DNA from: CAZCFB01 sp964511535
GTDB lineage: Bacteria > Myxococcota_A > Polyangia > GCA-2747355 > CAZCFB01
Assembly (NCBI GenBank): GCA_964511535.1
Contig: CAZEFW010000124.1
Location: 1-28,825 of the forward strand
Length of the DNA: 28,825 nucleotides
Reading direction: 5' to 3'
A program made the position numbers and the translations under genes. Numbering within the stretch: position 1 is the stretch's first letter; each line of letters starts with the position of its first letter. The notes under the pieces were generated by a model. The model was given only the letters and a program-made list of their open reading frames with translations. It was not told the origin of the DNA and ran no database searches. Positions 13,951 to 21,133 of this stretch are shown piece by piece.

Positions 13951-15324
13951 TCAGGGGCCCGAGACGGTGTCGTCCAGGCAGAGGCCCGCTGGATCATACT
14001 TGTTGGTCAGCGCCGCGCCCTCGTCGTCCCGACAGCTCATCTTGGTCGGGTTGCCCTGCAGGCCCACCGACGAGCAACCAAAGCCGGAGCCAGCGAGCAG
14101 GTCGCAGGGCATCCCGTACCCGGCCTCGCACACCGGCTTGCTCGCGATGGTGACGCCGCCCACCGACAGGTGGTTCCAGGCGCGGCACTCGTAGTCGCCC
14201 AGCTCGTCGTTCTTGTGGCCCCGGCAGGTGCTGGCCTGCTTCAGATCGCATGTCTTGAGGCAGGCGCCGCCCGGGTGGAGGATGTCGCAGGCCGAGCCCC
14301 CGTCGCAGGTGGCCTCATTGAGGGTCTTGGCGAAGGTGCAGCCGAGGGTGGCGCAGTAGCCGCTGCGGTACAGGACCCGGCAGGGGCGGCCCTGGGCGCA
14401 GACGCCTCCCTGGCAGGTCCCGGAACAACACTCCCCGTTGGCCTTGCACGCCTTGCCCGCCGCCAGCAGGTACTTGCTCTCGTCCAGCTCCATCTGGCAG
14501 GCCATGTGGCCGCCACAGTCGAGATCGCTCTTGCACGGATCGCCCACCTTGGCGCTCTTGTCGCCGAGGGTGTGGGGGCCGCACAGGCCGGACGCCTTGT
14601 CGCACTTGCCCGGGGTGGTGCACCGGCCGGCGGTGAGGTGGGTGTACAGCGGGGCGCAAGTCTCGCCGATCTTGCAGCCGGTGGGGGTCCTGGAGCTGTC
14701 GCAGGACGCGCCGGTGGTCACCGGGCAATCGCTGTCCTTGGCGCACCGACCCGAGTAGAGGCAGAGGGCCAGGTCGTGGCGCCTGATCACAGCGCCGGAG
14801 CGCGGGTCGCAGCGCAGGGGCGCAGCGCAGTCGCTGCCCTTGAGGCGCGGCTGGCAGGTCTTGACGCAGTAACTCGCCTGGCCGGCCGCCAGGTCGAAGG
14901 TGCCGCACACCGAGAACTTGTCCGCGTCCGCCCCGGGGCAGGTGTCCTCGTTGACCAGCGGGGTCTTGAGATCGTCCGCCGTGCACGGGCAGACGCAGGC
15001 CCCGGCGCTCAGGTTCGACGACGTCAACATGCACACATGATCGCCGGTACACTCACCGCCGGTCTTGGTGCACGGCTTGCCGATGATCTTCCGGTCGCAG
15101 TAGACGCCTGCCGCGGGCCCCCCGCAGTCGCGCTTGATGCCTCAGTCGGGGTGGCCTGATTTGAACTCGGGCCACGGCCGGCTGTCCATGCAGTCGCCCT
15201 TGTGGCGTCCGCCGCCATCCTTCAGCGGCATCCAGGGCATGTCCGAGTTGGCCGGCGGCGTGCCCGCCGGCGTGCAGGCTGCGAGGGTGAGGCAGGCGAG
15301 CAGGGAGATTCGCGAGCCGAACAT
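13951..15324 (-). CDS. Cys-rich lipoprotein with an in-frame UGA at codon 61 (candidate selenoprotein)
   Basis: One reading frame runs from ATG 15324 to TGA 13951, interrupted only by TGA at 15142-15144. Upstream are 60 codons with a signal peptide and lipobox LTLAAC (Cys17). Downstream are 396 codons, rich in Cys (VYCDRKIIGKPC, CVCPC, SDCP, GECCSG) and in the same frame. The context GHPD-UGA-GIKRDCGGP puts the UGA where a Cys would fit the local spacing. If UGA is read as Sec, the product is 457 residues. A hairpin GCGGG-GGG-CCCGC lies 16-28 bases after the UGA, matching the position of a bacterial SECIS. The start overlaps the stop of the upstream gene (TGATG), which fixes it and implies coupling. 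Alternatives are a nonsense mutation, a sequencing error (TGC to TGA), or a short lipoprotein followed by a dead remnant. No sel genes are in the window. The ligand and role of the Cys-rich domain are unknown. Confidence 0.65.
15103..15129 (-). promoter_or_regulatory. SECIS-like hairpin downstream of the in-frame UGA
   Basis: On the minus strand GCGGG (15125-15121), loop GGG (15120-15118) and CCCGC (15117-15113) form a perfect 5-bp stem. An alternative larger fold pairs GACTGC (15129-15124) with GCA (15111-15109) and GTC (15105-15103) around a 3-base bulge. The apical loop starts 21 bases after the UGA and begins with G. As I recall, bacterial SECIS models ask for a loop 16-37 bases downstream with a G in its first two positions, so it fits. 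Confidence 0.45.
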
Positions 15325-16142
15325 CACCTCAGCACGAACGCCACGGCCAGCGCGGCCGCCACCAGCATGAAGCCCCGGGCCAGCTGGCTCACGAGGGAGG
15401 CGCGCTCGCCGCGGTTCACCGCGTCGAGGATCGCCTGGCTGCCCGCCATGTCCAGGGCCGGGACGCCGAAGAAGGCCGCCGCGCCTGCCCTGCCCGCCCC
15501 GCCGAACAACAGCACCAGGGACAGCAGGAACAGCGCCGTGAGCATGGCCCCGGTCCACGGGCGCCGGACGTAGTAGTGGCCGCCCCCGGGGAAGATGCAG
15601 CACAGCCCGGCAGCGATGCCCCGGCGGCGCGGCGACAGCCCGGTGGGCCCGGCGGGCGCCAGGGCCTCCTCCTCGTCGTCCTCTCGCTCTGCAGCCCCAT
15701 CCAGATCCGCTGTTTCCAGCAGGTCCCGGGCCAGCGCCTCGGCCTCGGCCGCCTGGGCCTCGGGCACCTCGATGCGCTGCTCGAAGATGCTGTCGCCCGC
15801 GCCCAGCAGGGCCGCGTTGTGGGTGCCGAGAGCCCGCGCGTCGAGGCCCCGCTCGAGCATCGCGGCCACGAGCATCTCGGCGGTCACCGGATCCGTCAGC
15901 CGCACCACCTCGACGAATGGGCCGCTGGACGTCGCCAGCTCCTCTGCCATGCACTCGGCGCACATGTCCGCCGACCCCAGCCGCCGCGCCAGCCGCTCGG
16001 CCGCCTCCAGCTGCTGCCCGCTGGCCTGCTGCATCCGCGCCGCCAGGCTATGCGCCTCGCACACCGCATCCTGACAGCCAGGGCAAATCAGCCGGGTCTC
16101 CTCGCCACAGATATGACACTTCTGATCGTCACGATAGGCCAT
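15324..16142 (-). CDS. Zinc-ribbon / DUF2007-like membrane protein
   Basis: A 272-residue protein. The N-terminus has B-box/zinc-ribbon-like ligands: Cys9, Cys12, Cys20, Cys23, Cys28, His31, plus a later pair Cys61/Cys64. Residues 76-146 (VEVVRLTDPVTAEMLVAAML and on) resemble DUF2007, a small ferredoxin-like putative signal-transduction domain. An acidic linker (150-160) leads to AGLCCIFPGGGHYYVRRPWTGAML, a TM2-like PGxGxxY signature, with a transmembrane helix at about 198-216 and another at 253-271. It is predicted to be an inner-membrane protein with a cytosolic zinc-binding head. A TATACT close to the ATG (minus strand, 16155-16150) could be a -10 box giving a very short leader. Its stop overlaps the start of the Cys-rich lipoprotein, so the two are coupled and may work together. 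Confidence 0.75.
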   Translation of the reverse strand: MAYRDDQKCHICGEETRLICPGCQDAVCEAHSLAARMQQASGQQLEAAERLARRLGSADMCAECMAEELATSSGPFVEVVRLTDPVTAEMLVAAMLERGLDARALGTHNAALLGAGDSIFEQRIEVPEAQAAEAEALARDLLETADLDGAAEREDDEEEALAPAGPTGLSPRRRGIAAGLCCIFPGGGHYYVRRPWTGAMLTALFLLSLVLLFGGAGRAGAAAFFGVPALDMAGSQAILDAVNRGERASLVSQLARGFMLVAAALAVAFVLR

Positions 16143-16212
16143 GGAGCTTCAGTATACGACGGGACGAGGCGGGCCTGGGTTCGGGCAGCGTACCGAGGGA
16201 TTGAGGACTCCG

Positions 16213-16240
16213 GTCGAGAGTTGATAGTTAACAGTTAACA
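16213..16240 (+). repeat. Heptamer array, four units
   Basis: The units are GTCGAGA, GTTGATA, GTTAACA and GTTAACA in tandem, the same 7-bp family as at 13936-13949. They lie in the 295-base gap 16143-16437, which holds repeats and no gene that I can support. Confidence 0.6.
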
Positions 16241-16253
16241 GCCTCGAAAAACC

Positions 16254-16330
16254 CACTGCGAGCGAAGCGACGCAGTGTGCCATCTCATTCTGGCATTCTG
16301 GCATTCCGGCGCTCTGGCATTCTGGCATTC
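16254..16330. repeat. Composite repeat copy 1: hairpin plus six octamers
   Basis: The hairpin CACTGCG-N10-CGCAGTG (16254-16277) is followed by CCATC and six period-8 units at 16283-16330: TCTCATTC, TGGCATTC, TGGCATTC, CGGCGCTC, TGGCATTC, TGGCATTC. The hairpin plus the first octamer is repeated at 16371-16403, differing by a 2-base insertion. Confidence 0.85.
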
Positions 16331-16370
16331 AGCACCCAGAGGCCGCCGCTACATCAACCCAACAAAGCCG

Positions 16371-16443
16371 CTGCGAGCGAAGCGACGCAGTGCCATCTCA
16401 TTCTGTCATTCCGTCGTTCTGTCATTCCGTCGTTCTGTCATTT
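16371..16443. repeat. Composite repeat copy 2: hairpin plus six octamers, running into the glycosyltransferase stop
   Basis: The hairpin CTGCG-N10-CGCAG (16371-16390, same 10-base loop as copy 1) is followed by six period-8 units at 16396-16443: TCTCATTC, TGTCATTC, CGTCGTTC, TGTCATTC, CGTCGTTC, TGTCATTT. The last unit contains the TGA stop and final Lys codon of the minus-strand glycosyltransferase, so the array starts at its stop codon and extends downstream. Confidence 0.85.
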
Positions 16444-17919
16444 CACCAGCTCCAAAATCCGCCTCCTCCCCTCAAAAAACCCCATCGCCAGCCGGTCCGC
16501 CTCACCGTCCACCTTGTCCCCATAAAACGCCTCCGCCGCCTCCGGCGCCACACCCAGCTTGCCCTGGGCCGCGCGCACTTCCGCCACCGTATTCAGCCCA
16601 AGGTCAGCCAGCCGGTCCTTGACGAACTCCAAAAACGCCGCGGTGTACAGGTAGCTCAGACACCCCTTGATCGGCTCGGTGTCCATACCCGAGAGCAGCT
16701 GCGCCACGGCGGCGTGCAGCACCTCGGTCCAGCGCGCGGCGTTCATGCCGAGGAAGCAGACCGGCCGGTCGTCGCGGTCCGCCAGCCGGGCGGTGGCCAG
16801 GTTCTGCCGCTGCTCCTCCAGCCACGCCGCTTGCTCTGCCCCAAGCACCTGGCGGATGTCGGCCCGGAAGTCAGCGTACCGGTCCAGCAGGGTCTGCATC
16901 TTCAGGTCCACGTCGAACACGTCGGTGTACCCGGGGTCGATGAAGGAGATGCCCGTGCGCTGTGGCCCCCACACCTCCAGCTGCTGCAGCTCCTGCCCGG
17001 GCTGCAGCCAGCGCCGCACCAGCCCCTGCTCCGCTTCCCAGTGGCGCAGCCGCTCCAGGGCCGCGCCGATCACCTCTCCCGGCATCACCGACAGCTTGGC
17101 CTCGTCGGTGATGTCGTGCAGCTTGGCCCCGAGGTACACCTCGTAGATCACCGTGTCCGGGTGCGCCGCGTTGTCGAAGGTGGTGGAGATGTCGGTGCCG
17201 TACTTGCGCCGCGCCTCGGTCCACACGCCCTGCCGCTCGTGGGCCACGGCCCCGGCGGAGAGCACGATGTCGCCGGAGATCCCGCCCGGCACGTAGCGCC
17301 CCATCAGGGTCGTCAGCGGCCCCACGATGAACCGGGTCAGCGAGGCGTCCACGAAGTGCCGCGCGTAGCGCGCGGTGATGAAATACGGGCGCCCCTCGAA
17401 GCGCTCGCGGTGCTCCTGCTCCACCCGGGCATACACCCGGTGCCACGCGGCCATGTCGTTGCGCAGATCCCCGTCCAGCAGCACGAGCATCTCCGCGTCC
17501 GGGCACTGCCCCAGCTCGTCGAACAGCAGCTTGAGCGCGCTCCCCTTGCCCGGCGTGCTGTCCCCGCCGTAGCCCTCGTAGGGCGTGAGCACTACCTGCA
17601 CCAGCTCCCGCTGCGCTGGCGCCAGCGCCGCCAGCGCCCTGCGCGCGCCGGCGAGGGCGGCCTCGACGGTGCCCCGATCCTCCGCGGCCGCGGTCCAGCT
17701 CCCGTCGGTCACGACGAACGAGACGGGCCTCCCCCCGAAGCTCTCCGCCGCGCCGCCGATGCCCGACTCCAGCTGCGTCCCCACGGTCTGCTCGTTGCGG
17801 AAGGTGGGGTGCCCGATGACCACCCGCGCGCCGTGGCGCCGCCACAGCTCGGCCAGGTCACCCTGCCCGGGGCGAAGCGATCCGATCCAGATTCCGGTCT
17901 CCAGTTCCTTGAAGCTCAT
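16438..17919 (-). CDS. GT-A fold glycosyltransferase (GT2/GT78/GT81-like)
   Basis: A 493-residue soluble protein. The N-terminal half has the nucleotide-sugar fold: GYGGDSTPGKGSALKLLF (117-133, the GKG loop found in GT81/GT78-type enzymes), and MLVLLDGDLR (144-153) with DGD at 149-151 as the metal-binding DxD motif. Then comes PYFITARYARHF and a GPLTTLMGRYVPGGISGDIVLS stretch (200-221), like the acceptor-side motif (PIGGDFGLS type) of glucosyl-3-phosphoglycerate and mannosylglycerate synthases. It should transfer a sugar from NDP-sugar to a small or lipid acceptor in the cytosol; donor and acceptor are unknown. ATG 17919 is preferred over GTG 17922 because GGAG lies 5 bases before it. It is the last gene of the minus operon with the radical SAM, flippase-like and lipoprotein genes, suggesting it glycosylates their product. 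Confidence 0.75.
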   Translation of the reverse strand: MSFKELETGIWIGSLRPGQGDLAELWRRHGARVVIGHPTFRNEQTVGTQLESGIGGAAESFGGRPVSFVVTDGSWTAAAEDRGTVEAALAGARRALAALAPAQRELVQVVLTPYEGYGGDSTPGKGSALKLLFDELGQCPDAEMLVLLDGDLRNDMAAWHRVYARVEQEHRERFEGRPYFITARYARHFVDASLTRFIVGPLTTLMGRYVPGGISGDIVLSAGAVAHERQGVWTEARRKYGTDISTTFDNAAHPDTVIYEVYLGAKLHDITDEAKLSVMPGEVIGAALERLRHWEAEQGLVRRWLQPGQELQQLEVWGPQRTGISFIDPGYTDVFDVDLKMQTLLDRYADFRADIRQVLGAEQAAWLEEQRQNLATARLADRDDRPVCFLGMNAARWTEVLHAAVAQLLSGMDTEPIKGCLSYLYTAAFLEFVKDRLADLGLNTVAEVRAAQGKLGVAPEAAEAFYGDKVDGEADRLAMGFFEGRRRILELVK

Positions 17920-17944
17920 CACGTCTCCAGCGATGTGTGGGAGG

Positions 17945-18613
17945 TCACGGCCAGCAGTGCTTCTCGCCCGGCTTGTAGTGCTTGCAGTTCAGCCCGGCCG
18001 AGGGGCACTTGTAGTTCTGCCCGCCCAACAGGCAGTAGAAGAAGCAGTGCCACCCCATGCCCCACTGCCCGCAGGCGGTCTTGGTGCCCTGCGGCCCCTG
18101 TGGGCAGTTCCAGCCGACCCCGGGGCCACACTTGTGGGTGCAGATGCCAGTGTTCGAGGTGGCGGACTTGATGCAGGTGGTCTTCTGGTCCGGGCAGGTC
18201 TTGCCGATGTACTTGGGCTCGCAGGTCTTGCCGTACCAGCTCGTGGGCGTCACCGCCTGGTCCACCACGGTGTAGCCCTTGTCCTGCTTGGGTGGCTGCC
18301 CCTTGTCAAGCTGCGGCGGCTTCACATATTTGTCGGGCTTGGGGGGCTGCCCCTTGTCTGGCGGCTTGTAGCCGGTGTCCTTCTTGGGCTTCGTCCCCTT
18401 GTCGAGCTTCTTCTTGCCGCTGTCTTTTTTGGGCGGCTTCTTCTTGCTGTCCCGACGCCTGATGTCCGTGGGCTGCCAGTCCTTCTTGCCCGCGCCACCG
18501 TCAGGGTCAGGCAGCAGCCAGCCCAGCGACGGGCCGCTGACGTCGAAGCTGCACCCCACCAGCCAGGGGAACGCCAACAGCATTGTTGCTGCGATGAGGG
18601 GCCCGCGCTTCAT
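17945..18613 (-). CDS. Lipoprotein with Lys/Pro/Asp-rich spacer and Cys-rich C-terminal domain
   Basis: A 222-residue protein. The signal peptide ends in WLVGC (lipidated Cys21). Residues 45-118 are a low-complexity basic/proline spacer with repeating K-D, P-P-K and DKG units (PPDKGQPPKPDK type). The C-terminal 90 residues contain many cysteines (KTCEP, KTCPD, TTCIK, GICTHKCG, NCPQG, WHCFFYC, KCPS, NCKHY, HCWP), implying a disulfide-bonded extracytoplasmic module. The spacer would let the domain extend through periplasm or matrix. It is the third gene of the minus operon (14 bases after the flippase-like gene, 25 before the glycosyltransferase), so it may bind or deliver the product, although no enzymatic motif is seen. 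Confidence 0.8.
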   Translation of the reverse strand: MKRGPLIAATMLLAFPWLVGCSFDVSGPSLGWLLPDPDGGAGKKDWQPTDIRRRDSKKKPPKKDSGKKKLDKGTKPKKDTGYKPPDKGQPPKPDKYVKPPQLDKGQPPKQDKGYTVVDQAVTPTSWYGKTCEPKYIGKTCPDQKTTCIKSATSNTGICTHKCGPGVGWNCPQGPQGTKTACGQWGMGWHCFFYCLLGGQNYKCPSAGLNCKHYKPGEKHCWP

Positions 18614-18627
18614 GGCCGCAGATCATA

Positions 18628-19611
18628 TCACTTTCCATCGCCAGGGCGGACGATGCGACGCAGGAACCAGGGCACCCAGGGCACCCCCGCGAGGTACGGT
18701 ACGAGGTACACGCAGACGGTGAGCATGAAGCCGATGCTCAGGGGCACGCCGCTGCCCGGCGGCAGGTCCGCGCCCACCAGGGCCTGCATGGCCGCCTCCC
18801 TCGGGCCGATGCCGAGCAGCGGGCCCGGGATCATGCCGGCGAAGATCGACAGCGTCGTATAGATCAGCAGCCGCGGCAGGGTGAGGATCAGCCCGAACGC
18901 GGCCGCGATGAGGTGGCAGATCACCATGGGCCGGCTGACATAGATCAGGCAGTAGGCGTAAAGCCCCAGCTTGCGCCGCAGGGCCATGCTGCGCCAGGGC
19001 GACAGGGCGCCCGCCACGAACCGCCCCACCTTGCCGGGGAGCAGCCGCTCGCTCAGCCGCAGCAGCCAGCCCTGCAAGGAGGCGGAGGTGAGGAACACCA
19101 TCGCCCCGGCCAGCACCGCGCCCACCGCCGCCATGTTCATGGCGGTGCCCAGGGCAGGCGTCAGCCCGATGCCCACCAGCAGCCAGGTGACGCTGGCCAT
19201 CATGCTGAGGCTTCGGTCGAAGGCCAGCGCGCCGGTGGCGTTGCCCAGGGGCAGGTCCTTGGCCCGGTGGAAGAACAGGATCGTGACGAGCTCGCCCCCC
19301 TTGAGCGGGATCAGCAGCCGCAGCGGCCCCTCCCCCAGGCGAATCCGGAACGCCTCCATCATGGTGATGGGCACCCCGATGCCGCGCAGCACCAGCCACC
19401 ACTTGTACCCTCCCATGAGCACATGGGTCAGCACGGCGATGACGAGGGCCGTGACCAGCAGGCCGCCGTCGGCCGAGCGCCACTCCACGCGCAGCCGCTC
19501 GAGATCCACCCCGGCGATGTAATAGATCAGCGGCAGCAGCACCAGCGAGAGGAGGAGGGCCGCCAAAAAGCCAAGCACCCTGCTCCCGCGCCGTTGTTCC
19601 CCGCCTGTCAT
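18628..19611 (-). CDS. LPG-synthase-TM (AglD/UPF0104-type) polytopic membrane protein, flippase-like
   Basis: A 327-residue protein with about eight hydrophobic helices. The hallmarks of the lysylphosphatidylglycerol synthase transmembrane family are visible: Gly/Lys-rich PLKGGELVTILFF, SMMASVTWLLVGIG, and the C-terminal IPGPLLGIGPREAAMQALVG segment matching the G-x-G-x-R-E-A signature. Such proteins flip or accommodate lipids (aminoacyl-PG or glycolipids); with no catalytic C-terminal domain it is a stand-alone membrane part. Its ATG at 19611 lies inside the first unit of a 14-bp tandem array whose AGGCGGGG spacer provides the ribosome binding site; an in-frame GTG at 19632 is less likely. 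It follows the Tes-like radical SAM gene and precedes the lipoprotein by 14 bases. Confidence 0.8.
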   Translation of the reverse strand: MTGGEQRRGSRVLGFLAALLLSLVLLPLIYYIAGVDLERLRVEWRSADGGLLVTALVIAVLTHVLMGGYKWWLVLRGIGVPITMMEAFRIRLGEGPLRLLIPLKGGELVTILFFHRAKDLPLGNATGALAFDRSLSMMASVTWLLVGIGLTPALGTAMNMAAVGAVLAGAMVFLTSASLQGWLLRLSERLLPGKVGRFVAGALSPWRSMALRRKLGLYAYCLIYVSRPMVICHLIAAAFGLILTLPRLLIYTTLSIFAGMIPGPLLGIGPREAAMQALVGADLPPGSGVPLSIGFMLTVCVYLVPYLAGVPWVPWFLRRIVRPGDGK

Positions 19612-19670
19612 GCCCCGCCTGTCATGCCTCACCGGTCATGCCCCACCTGTCATTCCCCACCTGTCATTTA
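19601..19670 (-). repeat. Five-unit 14-bp tandem repeat carrying SD-like and ATG elements
   Basis: On the plus strand the units are CCGCCTGTCATGCC (19601-19614 and 19615-19628), TCACCGGTCATGCC (19629-19642), CCACCTGTCATTCC (19643-19656) and CCACCTGTCATTTA (19657-19670). Read on the minus strand each unit gives ATGACA (ATGACC in one) followed by GGYGG, so a GGCGGGG-like ribosome binding site precedes each next ATG. The array fills most of the gap between the Tes-like radical SAM stop (19677) and the flippase-like start (19611). Confidence 0.85.
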
Positions 19671-19676
19671 GGGGGG

Positions 19677-21062
19677 TCAGTCTACCACCCGGTCGCTCCG
19701 CAGGTGCAGGCGCTCGCGGCCCACGTTGGCGTCCGCGCCCGCGGGGTGCAGGCCCAGGTCGGTGGAGTACTCCCCCTTGCCGCAGTTGGCGGCCACCTGC
19801 TCGTCGTGCATCCACGGATCGCAGGCGGAGATGAAGCCGAGCAGGATGATGCGGCTCTTGATGCGCGACAGGTTGAACCCCATCTTGAGCAGCACCGGCA
19901 GGATGGCGCCGTCCACCAGCAGGCGCGCCCCGCCCTTGCGCAGGATGGCCAGGGCGATGTGAGGCAGCAGCCCGGCCGCGGCCGCCGCGCGAGAGCGCGC
20001 GAAGGTGCGCCGGTAGCGGTCGAGGTGCGGCTCGAGGTACGGCAGATCGATGAAGTCCGACACCGGCCGGTAGCCGCCCTCTCCGTCGCGCAGCACCATG
20101 TAGTGGTGGATGTAGAAGCACTTGCGCAGCTGGAACATGGAGAGCAGCACGAAGTACAGCTTGTTGAAGACCCGCAGATCCTCGCGGTTGATCATGCCGC
20201 CCGACCGCCGCTCCGCCTCGCCGATCACCTGATCCGGCGCCAGGGTCGCGGTGGCGAACTCCTCGCTGGCGCGGCCCAGCCGGCGGCAGCCGAGGTAGAA
20301 CACCTCCTTGATGAAGCTGTTCTGCGCGGCCAGGTCGAGCACCGGCAGCATCTGGTCCTCGTTCAGCCCCTGCATCAAGGTCACCACCAGGTCGGTGGCC
20401 ACGTCATGCTTCTCCAGCGCCGCCAGCACCTGCCGCCGCACCGCCCCCATGGGCTGCGCCCGCAGCACCATGTCGTGCTCGTCGTCGAACCCGTCGAACT
20501 GCAGGTGCACCTCGTCCAGCCCTGCGGCAACCAGCCGGCCCAGATCCTCCTCCCGGGCGATGTTGATGCCGTTGGTGTGCAGCGCGGTGATGTGCCCGCG
20601 CTCCTTGGCCTCGCGGATCAGCTGCTCCAGGTCGGGCCAGAGCGTCGGCTCGGCCCCCATCAGGTCGAGCTTCATGCCCCGCTCGCGGCGATCCATGAGC
20701 TTGCGAACATCCTCCAGGGACAGGTCCCGCTCCTTGTACTCGTCCGAGCTGGCCAGGCAGATGGGGCACACCATGTTGCAGCGGTGGGTCAGCCTGATGA
20801 TGAAGTCCTTCTGGGGCAGGCTGTCGGGCATGACGTCGAAGTAGAAGTCCATCAGCTCGCGGAAATAATCCGGGCTCTCGGACAGGAGCACCTGGTTGTC
20901 GCCATGCTCCGGGCAGCGTTTCTGCAAGTAGACCGCGCCCCCCTGCTGAATCACCCGCGCCGGGACGATCTCCACGCACTCCGGGCAGGTGCCGCGGGTT
21001 TCGCGCAGGGTTGAGACCGGCCCCTCGGGCGCCGTGGTCTCTTCGTTTGCAGAGGTGGACAT
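19677..21062 (-). CDS. Radical SAM enzyme of the Tes/MJ0619-like type with N-terminal CxxC...CPEHG module
   Basis: A 461-residue protein. The N-terminus has a rubredoxin/zinc-ribbon-like module: CPEC (26-29) and K-x-CPEHG (48-54). The radical SAM core has CNMVCPIC (CxxxCxxC, Cys95, Cys99, Cys102) for the 4Fe-4S/SAM cluster, then LMGAEPT (134-140, GGEPT-like), HTNGINI, and EVHLQFDGFDDEHD. The C-terminus includes ISACDPWMHDEQ and a further Cys in NCGKG. This arrangement is that of the MJ0619/tetraether synthase group, whose characterised members form C-C bonds between lipid chains or act on other unactivated carbons. That assignment rests on motif order and is not proof of reaction. GAGGAG five bases before the ATG supports the start. 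It is the first gene of the minus operon, 129 bases from the divergent radical SAM operon. Confidence 0.85.
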   Translation of the reverse strand: MSTSANEETTAPEGPVSTLRETRGTCPECVEIVPARVIQQGGAVYLQKRCPEHGDNQVLLSESPDYFRELMDFYFDVMPDSLPQKDFIIRLTHRCNMVCPICLASSDEYKERDLSLEDVRKLMDRRERGMKLDLMGAEPTLWPDLEQLIREAKERGHITALHTNGINIAREEDLGRLVAAGLDEVHLQFDGFDDEHDMVLRAQPMGAVRRQVLAALEKHDVATDLVVTLMQGLNEDQMLPVLDLAAQNSFIKEVFYLGCRRLGRASEEFATATLAPDQVIGEAERRSGGMINREDLRVFNKLYFVLLSMFQLRKCFYIHHYMVLRDGEGGYRPVSDFIDLPYLEPHLDRYRRTFARSRAAAAAGLLPHIALAILRKGGARLLVDGAILPVLLKMGFNLSRIKSRIILLGFISACDPWMHDEQVAANCGKGEYSTDLGLHPAGADANVGRERLHLRSDRVVD

Positions 21063-21133
21063 GCAAGCTCCTCGGGGTTAAGCCTAAATGACGCGGCGGG
21101 CGCAGGGCCTGGCGGGTCCTGACACCAGAACCT

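Noticed and set aside
12261..13997. 578-codon minus-strand open frame opposite the ATC-hydrolase and lipoprotein genes
   Set aside because: It spans two well-supported plus-strand genes with SD and lipobox and has shadow-like low-complexity composition.
14170..15159. Plus-strand open frame opposite the Cys-rich lipoprotein
   Set aside because: It is an antisense shadow: Ala/Gly/Val-rich with no domain, and the opposite frame has periodic Cys and a coupled start.
16283..16443. Octamer arrays as a CRISPR array
   Set aside because: The units are contiguous 8-mers with no unique spacers, and no cas genes are present.
17945..17947. The TGA ending the second Cys-rich lipoprotein as another selenocysteine codon
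   Set aside because: The sequence after it runs into the SD and start of the glycosyltransferase gene and does not continue a Cys-rich pattern.
16390..18171. Long plus-strand open frame beginning in the octamer repeats
   Set aside because: It is antisense to the glycosyltransferase and lipoprotein genes; its N-terminus is translated simple repeat.
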